DNA from: Morchella semilibera
Taxonomy: Eukaryota; Ascomycota; Pezizomycetes; Pezizales; Morchellaceae
Assembly (NCBI GenBank): GCA_009192285.1
Contig: CM018604.1
Span: 2,604,001-2,668,000, forward strand
Reading direction: 5' to 3'
Length of the DNA: 64,000 nt
The notes under the pieces: model-generated
The model's database searches: none
The model's input: only the letters and a program-made list of their open reading frames with translations
What the model was told of the DNA's origin: nothing
Shown here: in pieces, positions 1 through 10,208 of the stretch
How the letters are laid out: every line of letters begins with the position of its first letter
How positions within the stretch are numbered: the stretch's first letter is position 1
Program-made: the position numbers and the translations under genes

Positions 1-776
1 CTGGTAAAGAACGAAGGAAGGTAAGCAATGGACCAGACTGCTGCCTTCTCGCGGCTCCTTCGCTACATATTTCCAAAGCTACTAACTCCCATGTTTAAAG
101 CCCCCTCCCCCCAAAGCCCATAGGGGTTAAGTTAACCCCTACAATGTGGCCAAAAAAAGAAAAATTTCCCTAGAAGACCCACCCACCAGATATAAACCTA
201 CTGGCCCCGACAGGAGCAGAAGAACCCCCCCCCCCACCCCCCGGGTCCCATATTGATGCCAGGCCCCCGCCCGAGTAAGTGTTCGTAACGCTCACCCCAA
301 TTACAGTAGTCTAGTTACACCACAAATCGAGATTTGGTTCCAAAGAAGGAAAGAACGTAGTACTTGTGCTAGCTAGAGAGTAAGTATTTATTCGCCCCCC
401 CCCCCTTTTTCCACGTCTGTGGGAGGGGGGAGCTCTATGTTTCTCCTCTCTCGGTTTGTTAAGATGATTGAATTATTTATACAATAGGATCAGCCCGCTT
501 CTCAAGGACCACCCCAGGTTAAAACAAAAAACAAAAGAAAAAAGTAAGCTATTTACCATGTCATTTTATGCCGCCACCTCACATTGCACTCTAGCCCACC
601 AGGAAGAGGAAAGAGAGGAAAGAGAGGGGGGATACACGTATTTACAACAAACCAGCCAGACAAGACAAAAAAAAACCCCCAAAAAACTTTTTCAATCCCA
701 AAGCAACAGAAACAGGAAAAGAAAATATCCGCAAAGAAGAAAAAATATTAAAAAAAGAGAAAAAGAATTAAGCACC
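1..776. other. gene-free left edge
   Basis: No supported gene. The stretch holds poly-C tracts (about 225-242 and 395-405) and purine-rich, A-rich DNA leading to the 3' end of UTP14. The open frames here are short or lie antisense to the UTP14 last exon. Confidence 0.6.
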
Positions 777-3700
777 CTATTTAAACGGCGCAGAAATCGG
801 CTCGACAACAACCCCCTTCTTGATAATGACCCTGGGCATCGTCGACTCCTGGAACGTCGTATTGGTGGTCCACTCGGGCCCAATGGGGATGCGCAAGCTC
901 CGCTCGTACTGCTGCTTGGTCTCGAACATGTGTGGGAGGCTTGAGGCATGGTATTTCAAGTTCTGGAACCACCACCGTCAGCTTACGAAAAAAAAAAAAA
1001 AAAAAAAAACAGAAAAGATATAAAATACCTTCTTAACCCTCTTCTCATTAATAATGACCTTCGCCAATTTTGCGTCCTTCCTCTTATCCTTCGCAATACC
1101 CTTTACAGTCTTCAGGAACCTATTCGGCTGGTCCCGGTTGTTCGGCTTGAGCCCTTCACCCGTCCAGCTCCCCCACCCGGGTAGGCTCTCGTCAATGACT
1201 TGGTCGCCCTCGTCCTCGACGACTGCCCTCTTCTCCGCAGCAAAGTCGGCCACCACATCATCCCCCGCAAACGCCCTCTTCACCAGCTCCCTCTGGGACC
1301 TCGCGGCCTTTCCGCCTTTGGCGGGGATGAGGCTGATCTCCTTGTCGTCGACGTCCTCGTCGTCCACGCCATCGTCGTCGGGGTCCGCGACCTTTGTCTT
1401 CTTGTGCGTAAGCTTGAGCGTGACGGACGTGTCGATCTCGACCTCTGTGTTCGCGGCGGGGTCAGCGTTCTGTAGAGCGGCCTTCTTGTTCTTGGCGAGC
1501 TTCTTGCTGCTGCGCTCGGTCTTGGAGTCGGATTTGCCGGTGGTGATGCTGAGCTGCTTAGGCTTGACGAGGGTGACTTCCTGCGGGAGCCATGGGTTGC
1601 CACCAGCGGGGGCGTCGTCTTTGCCGCCGCCGCCGAAGGAGGTGTGCTTTCCGCCGGTGGTTCCAGAGGTGGTCTTGGGCGCGGAGAAGGGGTTCTTGGG
1701 CGCTGCAGTGGTGGCCGCGGCAGTGGCCTTGTTGATGAAGGTGACTTCTTCGTCCTCTTCGTCCTCTTCTTCCTCTTTGTCGTTGCCCTGCTCTTGCTCT
1801 TCTTCTTCTTGGTCACTCAGGTCCCGTTCTTCGAACTCGGATTTTCCGGTGGTAGTCTTGGTGGCGGCGGGCTTCTTCTCCTTCTTGCCGGGCCTGAATG
1901 TCATTCTACCGCCTGTCTGCTTGGGTTCGTCGTCGTCGCTGCCTTTGCCGTTGTTACTCGGCTGGTCGTCGTCTAGTAGGGAGTTCTTGAGCTCTTCTAG
2001 CTGCGCCTCGTTTTCCTTTTTCTTGGCTGCCTCTGCGTTTTGCATGAACTTCATGCCCACCAGACGCCCACCGAGCTTGCTGCTAGAAGAAGCATCCAAG
2101 GAGGCCTCCGCCTTCTCAATGTCCTTCATCAGCCTCTTCCTTAGCTCTACACCCTCCTCGTCGAACTCGTCGTCGTCGTCGTCCTCCTCCCCACTACTAC
2201 TCTCTTCAAACTCGGAGCCCTCACCGCGGATGTCCTTGCCCTTGATACGTCTCCTGAGTTCCTCCGCGCGGCGCGCCATCTCGATGGCACCATCCTGGGC
2301 CTCGTCGTCCCAGATGTTGCGGCCAGACTCCTTCATTCCCTTCGCCCACTTGCTCTGCTTGTGTCGCAACGTCATGCGCTCCTCGGCACGCTTGCGCTCC
2401 TGCTCCATGACCTCCTCCTCGTCCATGACGCCGCCCTTCTCGAGCCTGAGCGCCTCCTCGATTGCCTGTTCCTGGCGCATGCGCTCCTTCTTGTGCACGC
2501 GGTGGTAGGCCTTCGACTTGATCTTCTTTATGCGCTTCGCCTTGAGCTCTTCCCTGTACAGGAGCTCTCTGGCCATCCTGAGCTCAGCTGTCCGCCTCTG
2601 CACCTCCTCTATGGACATCTTGTTTGTCTTGAGCTCCTCAAACTCGGCGATCTGCTTCTCGGACTCCATGTTTGACTCCTTCAAGATCCCCGAGATGGTA
2701 GCCTCGAGCGCCGACAGCGGTGTCGCGTTCGAGGAGGCTGTGATGGGCGGGAGGCGGCTGAGCGCCTTGATGGGCGCGTTGGGGGCGTTGGGCAGCGGGA
2801 ATCTGATGTGGTCGGCCTCGCGGTTCATCTTGACGGTGTCGACCCAGCGGCCGAGGGTTTCGTTTGTCTTGACATATGCCGCTGCGCGGTCGATGCGGTC
2901 CTGCTGGCGCTTTGGGAGCGGCGCGGAGAGCTTCCCTTGCACGCCGGAAGTCTTGGTGCCTGCGGGGGTAGCAGTATCGATGAGGGTCTTGAGCGACTTT
3001 TTAAGCGTGGGGTCGGTGATGGTTGGCATGAGGTCGGTGAGCGTGAGCTTCTGGGAGTCGTCCGCGATGGAGAGGTTGTATTCGTTGGGGGTCTTGCCTT
3101 CGTTGGGGTCGTCGAGACGTACACGTTTTGCGGCGGGCTTGGAGCCGGTGGGGAGAGAGGTGATGAGCGATTGGAGGGCGGCGAGCTTCGCGGGGTCCTC
3201 GGGGGTGGAGTCTTCTTCTTCTTCCTCCGAGAAGTGGGCGAACGAGTCTGCATCGGAGTCCTCGCTATTGGAGGGCTCGTCGTCTTCGTCGTCGTCTTCG
3301 GACATGGACTCTGCCAGATCCAGCCCGTCCTCGTCCCCAGACTCATCCTCCGATTCAGACTCAGGTGCAGGCCGTTTCTTCGACCTATTCTGCGGCCCCT
3401 TGCTGGTCCTCTTGGCCTTGTCGCTGTTGTCGTCCTCAGGCTCTGAATCGCTGGGTGTGGCCCTGTCAAGCATATCAGAGAGGTTCACGAAGCCTTCTCC
3501 GTCCTCCTCCTCCCCATCCTCCCCATCATCCCCCTCGTCCTCCTCGTCCTCCTCCTCACTCTCATCCAAAGTCACCTCCTTCTGCCCCTTCTCCGCCTTC
3601 TTCCTCGCCCCCACGGAACTGCTCCCACGGAACGAAAAGCCCGCAAACCGCTCCTCATCACTCTCGCCCATCGCCTCATCAGAGTCAATGTCACTCTCGT

Positions 3701-4021
3701 CGTCACTGTCAACACCCACTTTCCAATGGCCGCCGTCAGAGTCGCTGCCACCATCTATGTTGTCGTTGTTGCCATTGTCACCTCTAGCAGCTTTACCGCC
3801 CCGGCCCCGCCCCCGGCCGTCTTCTTCACCGCCTTTACGGGCAGGGGGGCGGTTCTTGGGGACGCTGTTGCTGCTCTGGTCGCGGGCGGTGGCCGTCTGG
3901 GCGATTGCGAAGGCGTTGAGAGAGCGGTTCTTGGGGCCCCTGTGGGGCCGGGGCCGAGGCCGGGAGCCTGTGCCAGGTGGGCGGGGGGTTTGTGGGAGCG
4001 GGGGTTTGTGGAGCGGGGCAT
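777..4021 (-). CDS. UTP14: U3 snoRNP / SSU processome protein Utp14
   Basis: Utp14 is a nucleolar component of the small-subunit processome, needed for 18S rRNA maturation; it activates the helicase Dhr1. Exons in transcript order: about 4021-1029, then 962-777; the intron 963-1028 is GT-AG. The second exon restores the conserved C-terminus (RVKKNLKYHASSLPHMFET, then QQYERSLRIPIGPEWTT), which the open frame alone loses because it reads into the intron. The body has long acidic Ser/Asp/Glu stretches, the family hallmark VGVDSDDESDIDSDEA near the N-terminus, and GWGSWTGEG near the C-terminus. The conserved N-terminal frame (NRSLNAFAIAQTA, then DGGSDSDGGHWKVGVD) runs upstream to about 4020, but the only well-placed ATG (4021) is in another frame, within C-rich runs. 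A base error or an unseen splice is likely, so the start is uncertain. About 1,050 residues. Confidence 0.93.
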
Positions 4022-4580
4022 TGTGGTGGTGGTGATGGTGGGGTGGTGGGGTGGTGATGTTTGGTGATGGTGGTGAGGGAAGTTTTTTTTTTTTTGTATG
4101 AGTGTGGGTTGGTTAGTTGAGCCGCATTCCTTGGCGGTGGGCATGGTTCTTGGGTTAGGGTTAGATGCTGGGTTGTGGTTAGCTTAGCTGCATGTGTATT
4201 TTATGCATGTACATTTTAATTCGAAGATAAACCCAGCCCAGGAGTCCCAGGTGGTCGGGTTAAAAGAGCAATGGGAGGCTATGGGTTAGGAGTATCTATC
4301 TTCTTTCATGAGTTTCTTAGCCCGTGTCTACAGCAGTAATTCCCCCGACAGCGCGGTGATATCCAGCAAATCCAACAATCTACAAACTAAATACATGTAA
4401 GCATAGGCCGTATGGGGTCACAGCTAACAAGGTAAGAGACTCACGGAGCGGGGGGTGGGGGTACAAGAATATAGCTACACTATCACCGAGTTTACATACA
4501 TGTAATTCCAGTCGAGTGATAGCCCATGACTACCAGGGCCAGGTATCGGATAGGAGTGACTACAGTGGTTCTGCTTTTCT

Positions 4581-4644
4581 GTACCTTCTACTGGGGGTTA
4601 CCACCTCGCGACCGTGAGTTGTGTAAGTTTTAATCCTCTCTCTC
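4581..4644. repeat. dispersed repeat, copy 1 of a pair flanking a SINE
   Basis: The stretch 4591-4644 (core GGGGTTACCACCTCGCGACC, then GAGTTGTGTAAGTTTTAATC) recurs at 4964-5015 in the same orientation with only a few substitutions. Both copies are preceded by CTGTAC and followed by a CTCTCT run. The family is not recognised. Confidence 0.7.
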
Positions 4645-4750
4645 TCTATGGTAGGTACATATACATATACATACATGTACTCTATGAGAGGTTTTGATGC
4701 GTTGCCAAGAAATGGAGGGCCCATAAACTACAGCGACACAAACAAAAGTA

Positions 4751-4910
4751 TCGTGGCGTGGCCTAGTGGTAATACACTGGGCTTCGTCATATGACCACGA
4801 CAGGTTCAAACCCTGGTGGGAGCAGTGATGAGAATGCCCAATATGGTAGCGACGCTCTTGAGGGATGAGTACTCACTCACATAAGTCTTTTGTTGCCGGC
4901 TTTTTTTTTA
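4751..4910 (+). mobile_element. tRNA-derived SINE, copy A
   Basis: A tRNA-like head carries an A box (TGGCCTAGTGG, 4759-4769) and a B box (GGTTCAAACCC, 4803-4813). A body of about 80 bp follows, containing ATGGTAGCGACGCTCTTGAG and ending CATAAGTCTTTTGTTG, then a T run at 4901-4909. The same body follows a related tRNA-like head on the opposite strand at 18555-18712. The head cannot fold a proper acceptor stem, so this is a retroposon and not a tRNA gene. The two heads are more diverged than the two bodies. It lies between the two repeats at 4581 and 4941. Confidence 0.8.
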
Positions 4911-4940
4911 TCATTAATTATTTTTTTGGCTTTGGGTGCT

Positions 4941-5015
4941 CTGTACGGATGATGTGCCAGAGACTAGGGGTTACCGCCTCGTGACTGCGAGTTGTGTAAG
5001 TTTTAATCCTCTCTC
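4941..5015. repeat. dispersed repeat, copy 2 of a pair flanking a SINE
   Basis: Direct repeat of 4581-4644 (best match 4964-5015), about 370 bp downstream and on the other side of SINE copy A. Differences are mostly transitions. Confidence 0.7.
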
Positions 5016-5363
5016 TACGGCCAGTTGTGGGTGCTCCTCTACGTTGGAGTATGCATATCAAGTTCTCATAAGCTTCTATATTACAGAAACTTTCATCGCT
5101 TTCTTCTCTCTCTTCTTTCTTTCTTGATGTAATCCAGTACATATGCAATCCAGTACATAATAGACTAGTACTATCCGCTTCACAACCACCGACCAGAACC
5201 AGAACAGAAAGACCAATCAAGAGGCATGGAAGCTCCTCAAGCTGTAGCTATCGATGCTCTACATTTAACCAGTAAACTACCCCCCCCCCTCACCCCTTAC
5301 AAAACACCCACGAGTCCGCACCACATCCAACGAGTGATCCACCATGCATCACTCGGGCCTCCT

Positions 5364-5791
5364 CTACCACCACGGCCTCTCCGTCGACCTCTTCACCTTC
5401 CCTACACACACGCACGCACGCATTAGCCCTATCCGCCGCCGCCGCCAGCACCAGCAGAACTCACCGTCGCTCCCCCTGACGCCGCTCGCAATCTCGCTCT
5501 CGACCTTGCGCATGCGCGAGCGGCGGATGCGTTCGTTGTTTGCGCGCCGCCGCAGCGCCTCGCGCTCGTCGATGCCTGCCGCCTACGCCGCTTTAGTGCG
5601 GCCCAGAAGGGGGGGTGGGGGGGGGGACATACACGTTTTGTGGGCCTGGGCTTGGGCTTGGGGGTTGGCTTGGGCTTGAGGGGGGCGCGTGTCTTTGGGG
5701 GGGCGTCGGGTTTTGGGTTGTCTTTGGGGGTGGGATTGGGGTTGGGATTGGGTTCGGGGGTGGTCTTGTGGGCGTTTGTTGTCTCTGCCAT
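5364..5791 (-). CDS. small basic protein of unknown function ending PWW
   Basis: Not recognised. Exons in transcript order: 5791-5635, 5575-5465, 5401-5364; both introns (59 and 63 bp) are GT-AG (GTGTATG and GTGAGT donors). They give 101 residues. Residues 1-52 are Pro/Lys/Asn-rich and low in complexity. Exon 2 encodes an Arg/Glu-rich segment, probably helical (DEREALRRRANNERIRRSRM, then RKVESEI). The tail is KVKRSTERPWW. Coding potential in exon 2 is good (third-position GC, phases match at both junctions), whereas the unspliced frames give only low-complexity peptides. The composition could suit a small nucleic-acid-binding or mitochondrial protein, but no function can be assigned. Its 5' end faces MPS1 across an AT-rich gap. 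Confidence 0.55.
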
Positions 5792-6653
5792 TGTTGTGGG
5801 TGCAGTTGTTGTTGTTGTATGAAGCTCTTATGGAGCTGTGGTCAGCTCTTTTGTAGCTGTGGTCGTGAGCTCTATTGATCACAGCTCGCCCCTTATCTTA
5901 TCTTATCTCCCCAAACCCTAACCCTTCCTTCCTTCCCTGCTGGCAACCAACGCCATCGAGACCTCGCCCGCGATCACTCGCAACACTCAGAAGCCCAAAG
6001 ACCGGATCGTAGAGTAGATTACTGTAAATGCTTTTTTAATTACCCCCCCCCCCAATCCATATAATAATAACAATAGTAGTAGCAGCAGTAATACATGCGG
6101 CTATGGTGATGATAATCCTCACCCCCCACCCCCCACACTCCCTCCCACTCATAACACAAAACAGAAACAACGTACGAAAAGACTCCCGCGCAGCCAGCCG
6201 TGGGTGTGCATCCATCACACGCCAAGGGCTAGTCCGCAGATAATTGGATGGTGATAATCGACAAAAGGGGGAGGGAGAGTAGTAAAAGGGCGGAACAAAA
6301 AAAAAAGAATAGAGAAGAAAAGAAAAGAAGGTCATCAGTCAATACAAGTTACAATCGTCAAAAGTTAAGAATATCCCACCCTCCCACTCCCGTGCACCCA
6401 ACGCAACGAAAGAAACCCATCATAAAAAATATATATATATATAAAAAAAAAGACGACTCCCACCAAAAAAGACAAACAAAAAAGAAGAGGACATAATTCA
6501 CAAAAACTGGGTATTTATAAACCAAAAGCCCTCAGACCGCTAAAGGAAAAAAAAAAAGAGGCAAAAAAAAAAGAAAAGAAAAAGTACAATGGGTACATAC
6601 ACATCACTGAACCCTCCATGTCTCTAACCACACCACCATTACCACCACTACTA
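5792..6653. other. intergenic, MPS1 3' flank
   Basis: No gene seen. It holds a short TTATC repeat near 5895, poly-C near 6045, and A-rich tracts up to the MPS1 stop codon. Confidence 0.5.
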
Positions 6654-9234
6654 CTACCGCTGCCCGCCTCTCGACTCCAACATCCTCTTCTCCAGCTTCG
6701 CATACACATCCCTAGCCCACGCCGCGACATGCTCCCTATCCGCCGCCCCATTCTGCTGTACATGATCGACCGTATTCTCCAGCAGTAGCTTCAGCACCTC
6801 ATAGCTAATATCGACCACCCCCTCCTTGACCGGGCGCCCATATGTATCGGGATGCAGAAACGGATCCTCCATCGACAGCATCATGCGTATCGTCGGCCTT
6901 ACATTCTTATCCCTCTCCAGACAGCCCTTGATTGTATTAATCAGTGATAGCGGGACAGGCGCGCCACCAATCCCCGTGGAGGGATATTCGATGGGGTAGT
7001 TCGGGTCCGGGATGGCACTGATCTTCTGGTACATTGATGTGAGGTGTGCGAAGGGCCCGCGGCCATACGTCATCTGGTAGAGTATGCACCCAAGACTCCA
7101 TACGTCACTGGGTGCGCCGAGTTTCATGAGGCGAGGAGCGCCGACAGAGGCCATGGCCTTGCCAGAGGTGGCGTTGATGTCGACAATGGCCTCGGGTGAC
7201 ATGTAGTTTAGGGTGCCGACCTGCGACTCGCGGTGGACATTGACGGTGTCGTCGGCGATCGCGTTTGCGATGCCAAAATCGATGAGTTTGAGGCGGCCGT
7301 GAACGACGAGGAAGTTTGCAGGCTTGAGGTCAGAGTGGATGATGTTGAGCTTGTGGACGGCGTCGACACAGAGGAGCATCTCGCGCCAGTAGTAGCGGAT
7401 AAAGGTGATGTCCATCTGCGAGTCTTCGTTGTTGTGACGCATCATGAGGACTTTGGCAAGGTCGGTTTCGCCGCATTCCATCAGCTGGCCCCCGGAATCA
7501 GAAGAAATATCCCCCAAGACTCTAAATACCACGGACTAATGGGAAAAAGCTTACCATAGTCAAGCACTGTTTGGAATCATTGATCTCCCAGTCATACAAC
7601 CGCACCACACGATCCACATGTGCCAACTTCTTAAGCAGGTCAATCTCACCCTTATACCCTCTTATGGCTGACTCGCCGTCCTGCGCTGTAAAAGTAACCT
7701 TCTTCATGGCGAGAATCTTAAAGTTCTCGGCCATGACTTTGTATACCTTACTCGACCCACCCTTCCCAATGGCATCCAGCCGTCGATACGGCTTCCCATT
7801 CACATGCACCACCGACCGCTGCTTCCTCGACGACTGCTGCGACGATGTCACCGACGCCCCCGCACTCGCCGTGACCGCCTCGAGCATCGACATTTTCGGT
7901 GGGGGAGGAGGCGGCGCTGGGCGTAGTGGTGTGTTGTTGCTCTTCATCGACAGTACATTCTTCCTTTCTGGCGAACCAGCAGATGAAGCAGGGGCCAATG
8001 ATTTATACTCCTTCTCCTCCGGTGGAGACGGCACTCGAGTTACCACAGGCTTTACCTCCTCCATAGCGAAGCTTAGCCTCTTCGAACTCGACACAGTAGA
8101 CGTGGGACGTCGAAACGTGGGTGGTGGTGGCATGTTCTCCTTATCCTTTGCTGCCAAAACCTGGGGCACTGAGGCAGCGGCAGCAGCCGCAACCGCCGCC
8201 GCCCTCGACTGCGCCGAAAACGCCGATGAGCGCCTCGACGAGTCTGGCGATCCGGACCTGGTCTCCTCCGGCGCACTCGAAAAAACGTTCATCCCCCTCT
8301 GCTGCATCATCGACGTCTCTGGACTCGACCTCCTAGACCTCCTCGACATCATCGAGAACGACGCATCCCCGACAGGCGTCTCCTCACGCATACTCCCATT
8401 CCCAACTCCATTCCCACCGAAACCCTTCGAGCTGGACCCCGAACTTGGCTCGTCCGTCTCCTTTATGTCCGTGGGGCTCTGCTCGTCGCCGCCGCCTCCA
8501 TCCTCCCCGCCATACGTCTCATACCCCTCCATATCCTGCGGATCACTCCCTCTCCTCGGGCCCCTTCTCGGTGGCCCCGCCAGTCCCCCCAGTAGCCCTC
8601 GCCCCGCACGCTTCCACCGTATTGCTGACGCCGTCGCTGATGGCTGCATCGTCATTGTCTGCTGACTCGTCCTGGCAACACTCCCATTACTACTACCATA
8701 GTACCCCTCCTGCTTCATCTCTTCCTCCTCGGAGCCACCCGAGGTATGCACGCGGCGCGAGTAGCGCCCCCCAGTCGGCGCGGGCGTGACAAGCTCGCAG
8801 GCGGTTGCGTACTCGGGACTACGGTGTGCGTGCGTGTGTGGCTCGTCGTCTTCTTCGTCGCGCGGCGGGGACTGGTCCCAGCTAATACGTTTCCGAGGTA
8901 TTACGGGCTCGATTCCAGACATAGAAATGGATGACATTTTTGACCCCCCAATGACGCCGCCGCCGCCGCCCTTGTCCGACTCGGACGACTCGGGGAAGTC
9001 GTTTAGCAGCATTTGGGCCAGCGCGCTGAGCTGCGGTGCCCTCCCTTCATCATCCTCGTCGTCTTCGTCAGAGTCATTGTCGTTCATGCGTCGGCTGCGC
9101 GATGAGGAGGAGCCAACTGAGAGGGGGGAGCTGCGGCGCGAGTGCGAGAGGTAGGGGCTCTGGCGGCGTTGCTTGGATGGGCGGGAGAGAGCTGAGAGGG
9201 GGGAAGGTGAGGGCGTGGATATGCTTGCTGACAT
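6654..9234 (-). CDS. MPS1: Mps1/TTK dual-specificity checkpoint kinase
   Basis: Mps1 acts at kinetochores and spindle pole bodies in the spindle assembly checkpoint and pole-body duplication. Exons in transcript order: 9234-7555 and 7484-6654; intron 7485-7554 has a GTAAGC donor and CAG acceptor and joins CLTM to LMECGETDL. The protein is 836 residues. Residues 1-480 are Ser/Pro-rich and disordered. The kinase domain spans about 483-775: glycine loop IGKGGSSKVYKV, lysine in LAMKKV, catalytic HSDLKPAN at about 610-617, DFG at 629-631, and the Mps1-type activation segment NVHRESQVGTLNYMSPE. The combination of HSDLKPANF and NVHRESQVGT is diagnostic of the Mps1 family. No key residue is missing. 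Confidence 0.95.
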
Positions 9235-10208
9235 TTTCGGACGTGGGCTGTGGTGGGTAGGTGTTGATATTAGATGCTGCTTACTGGCTCAAACTGCAAT
9301 CAATGGGTTGCAATCAATGGGAGATGGGAGTTCAAGATGAGCTGAGTGAGATTTTTTTCGTGGATGAATTTTTTTTTTTTGTTTCAGTTTAGCAACTTGT
9401 GTAGATAAGATCATCGACTAGCGACATGTGTTATATCCACTTGGCTGGAAGAGGAGGAGGAGGAGGAGGAGGAGGAGGGGTGGAATTAAGAGGGAGTGAG
9501 TAAATGGTTGATGATGTTGATGATTGTCCGTGATGATGTCTGTGATGATGGTGATTATGATGGCAGAGACGAGGAAGCTCAATCAGTCAGTCACTCAGAC
9601 TGTCAGTGAATCGTTCAGTCGTTCAGTCGTTGTCGTTTTCTTTTGTTTGACCTGAGGGGGGGAGGAGGGAAAGGAAGGGGGTGGAGGGGGAGGGAAAGAA
9701 GAAAGGGAGAACAGAAAGAAAGAAAGAGAAGAAAGAAAGGTCAGAAGCGAGAAATTGCTTCGTTGGTTCGTTGGTTGGCGTTGCATCGATCGTTCCTTTG
9801 TTTACGTCTCGCTTGGAATGGCCATTGGATCGTTGCCGTAGCAACTCTGCCTATCTGTCTGTCTAAATACTTTCTACCCCACCACCACCTGCAGTCTTTC
9901 CTCTTCTTCTTCTTCCAACGAACGACCACTCAACACGTGCGATTTCTGGGTCAAGACTTGTGTGCTGCACGGCCTAGTTATGAGAACAACTCATAAGGTA
10001 CTACCTACCTACTACTCTAGATAAAAAAAAAACAATTCCAATTCCAATTCAATAAAAACACCTGATGCAGCAATTATCGCGAGCATAAGTTTTCAATTGA
10101 ATACACTACAACAGGGTATTATTTTGATGTTGCCCTCAACAACAGCTAGCTAGTAAGTAAAGGGGGTGCTTGAAAGAAAGAAGAAAAGAGAAATTCATGC
10201 GGGTGATA
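9235..10208. other. intergenic between MPS1 and alpha-tubulin
   Basis: This is the MPS1 upstream region and the tubulin 3' flank. It contains a GGA/AGG trinucleotide array (about 9448-9480), G/A-rich stretches at 9655-9740 and a pyrimidine-rich segment near 9890-9915. No coding region is supported. Confidence 0.5.

Larger units (their letters stand above)
4022..5363. other. intergenic stretch with SINE and short repeats
   Basis: No gene is supported between UTP14 and the small gene at 5364-5791. The stretch carries a G-rich UTP14 upstream region with a T run, two copies of a roughly 55-bp repeat, one SINE copy, CT-rich simple sequence and several TACATGTA-type motifs. Confidence 0.6.

Noticed and set aside
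1054-2508. Long plus-strand open frame (484 codons)
   Set aside because: It is the antisense shadow of UTP14; its Ser-rich product comes from the acidic/Ser-rich codons of the real gene.
2518-4035. Long plus-strand open frame opposite the UTP14 N-terminal half
   Set aside because: Antisense shadow with a low-complexity product; UTP14 on the minus strand has clear family motifs.
4150-4165. Telomere-like GGGTTAGGGTTAG
   Set aside because: Only two units; similar single motifs near 5911 and 38214 are too short to be interstitial telomere arrays.
4759-4830. A functional tRNA gene at SINE copy A
   Set aside because: A and B boxes are present, but no acceptor or anticodon stem folds properly, and the following body is shared with copy B.
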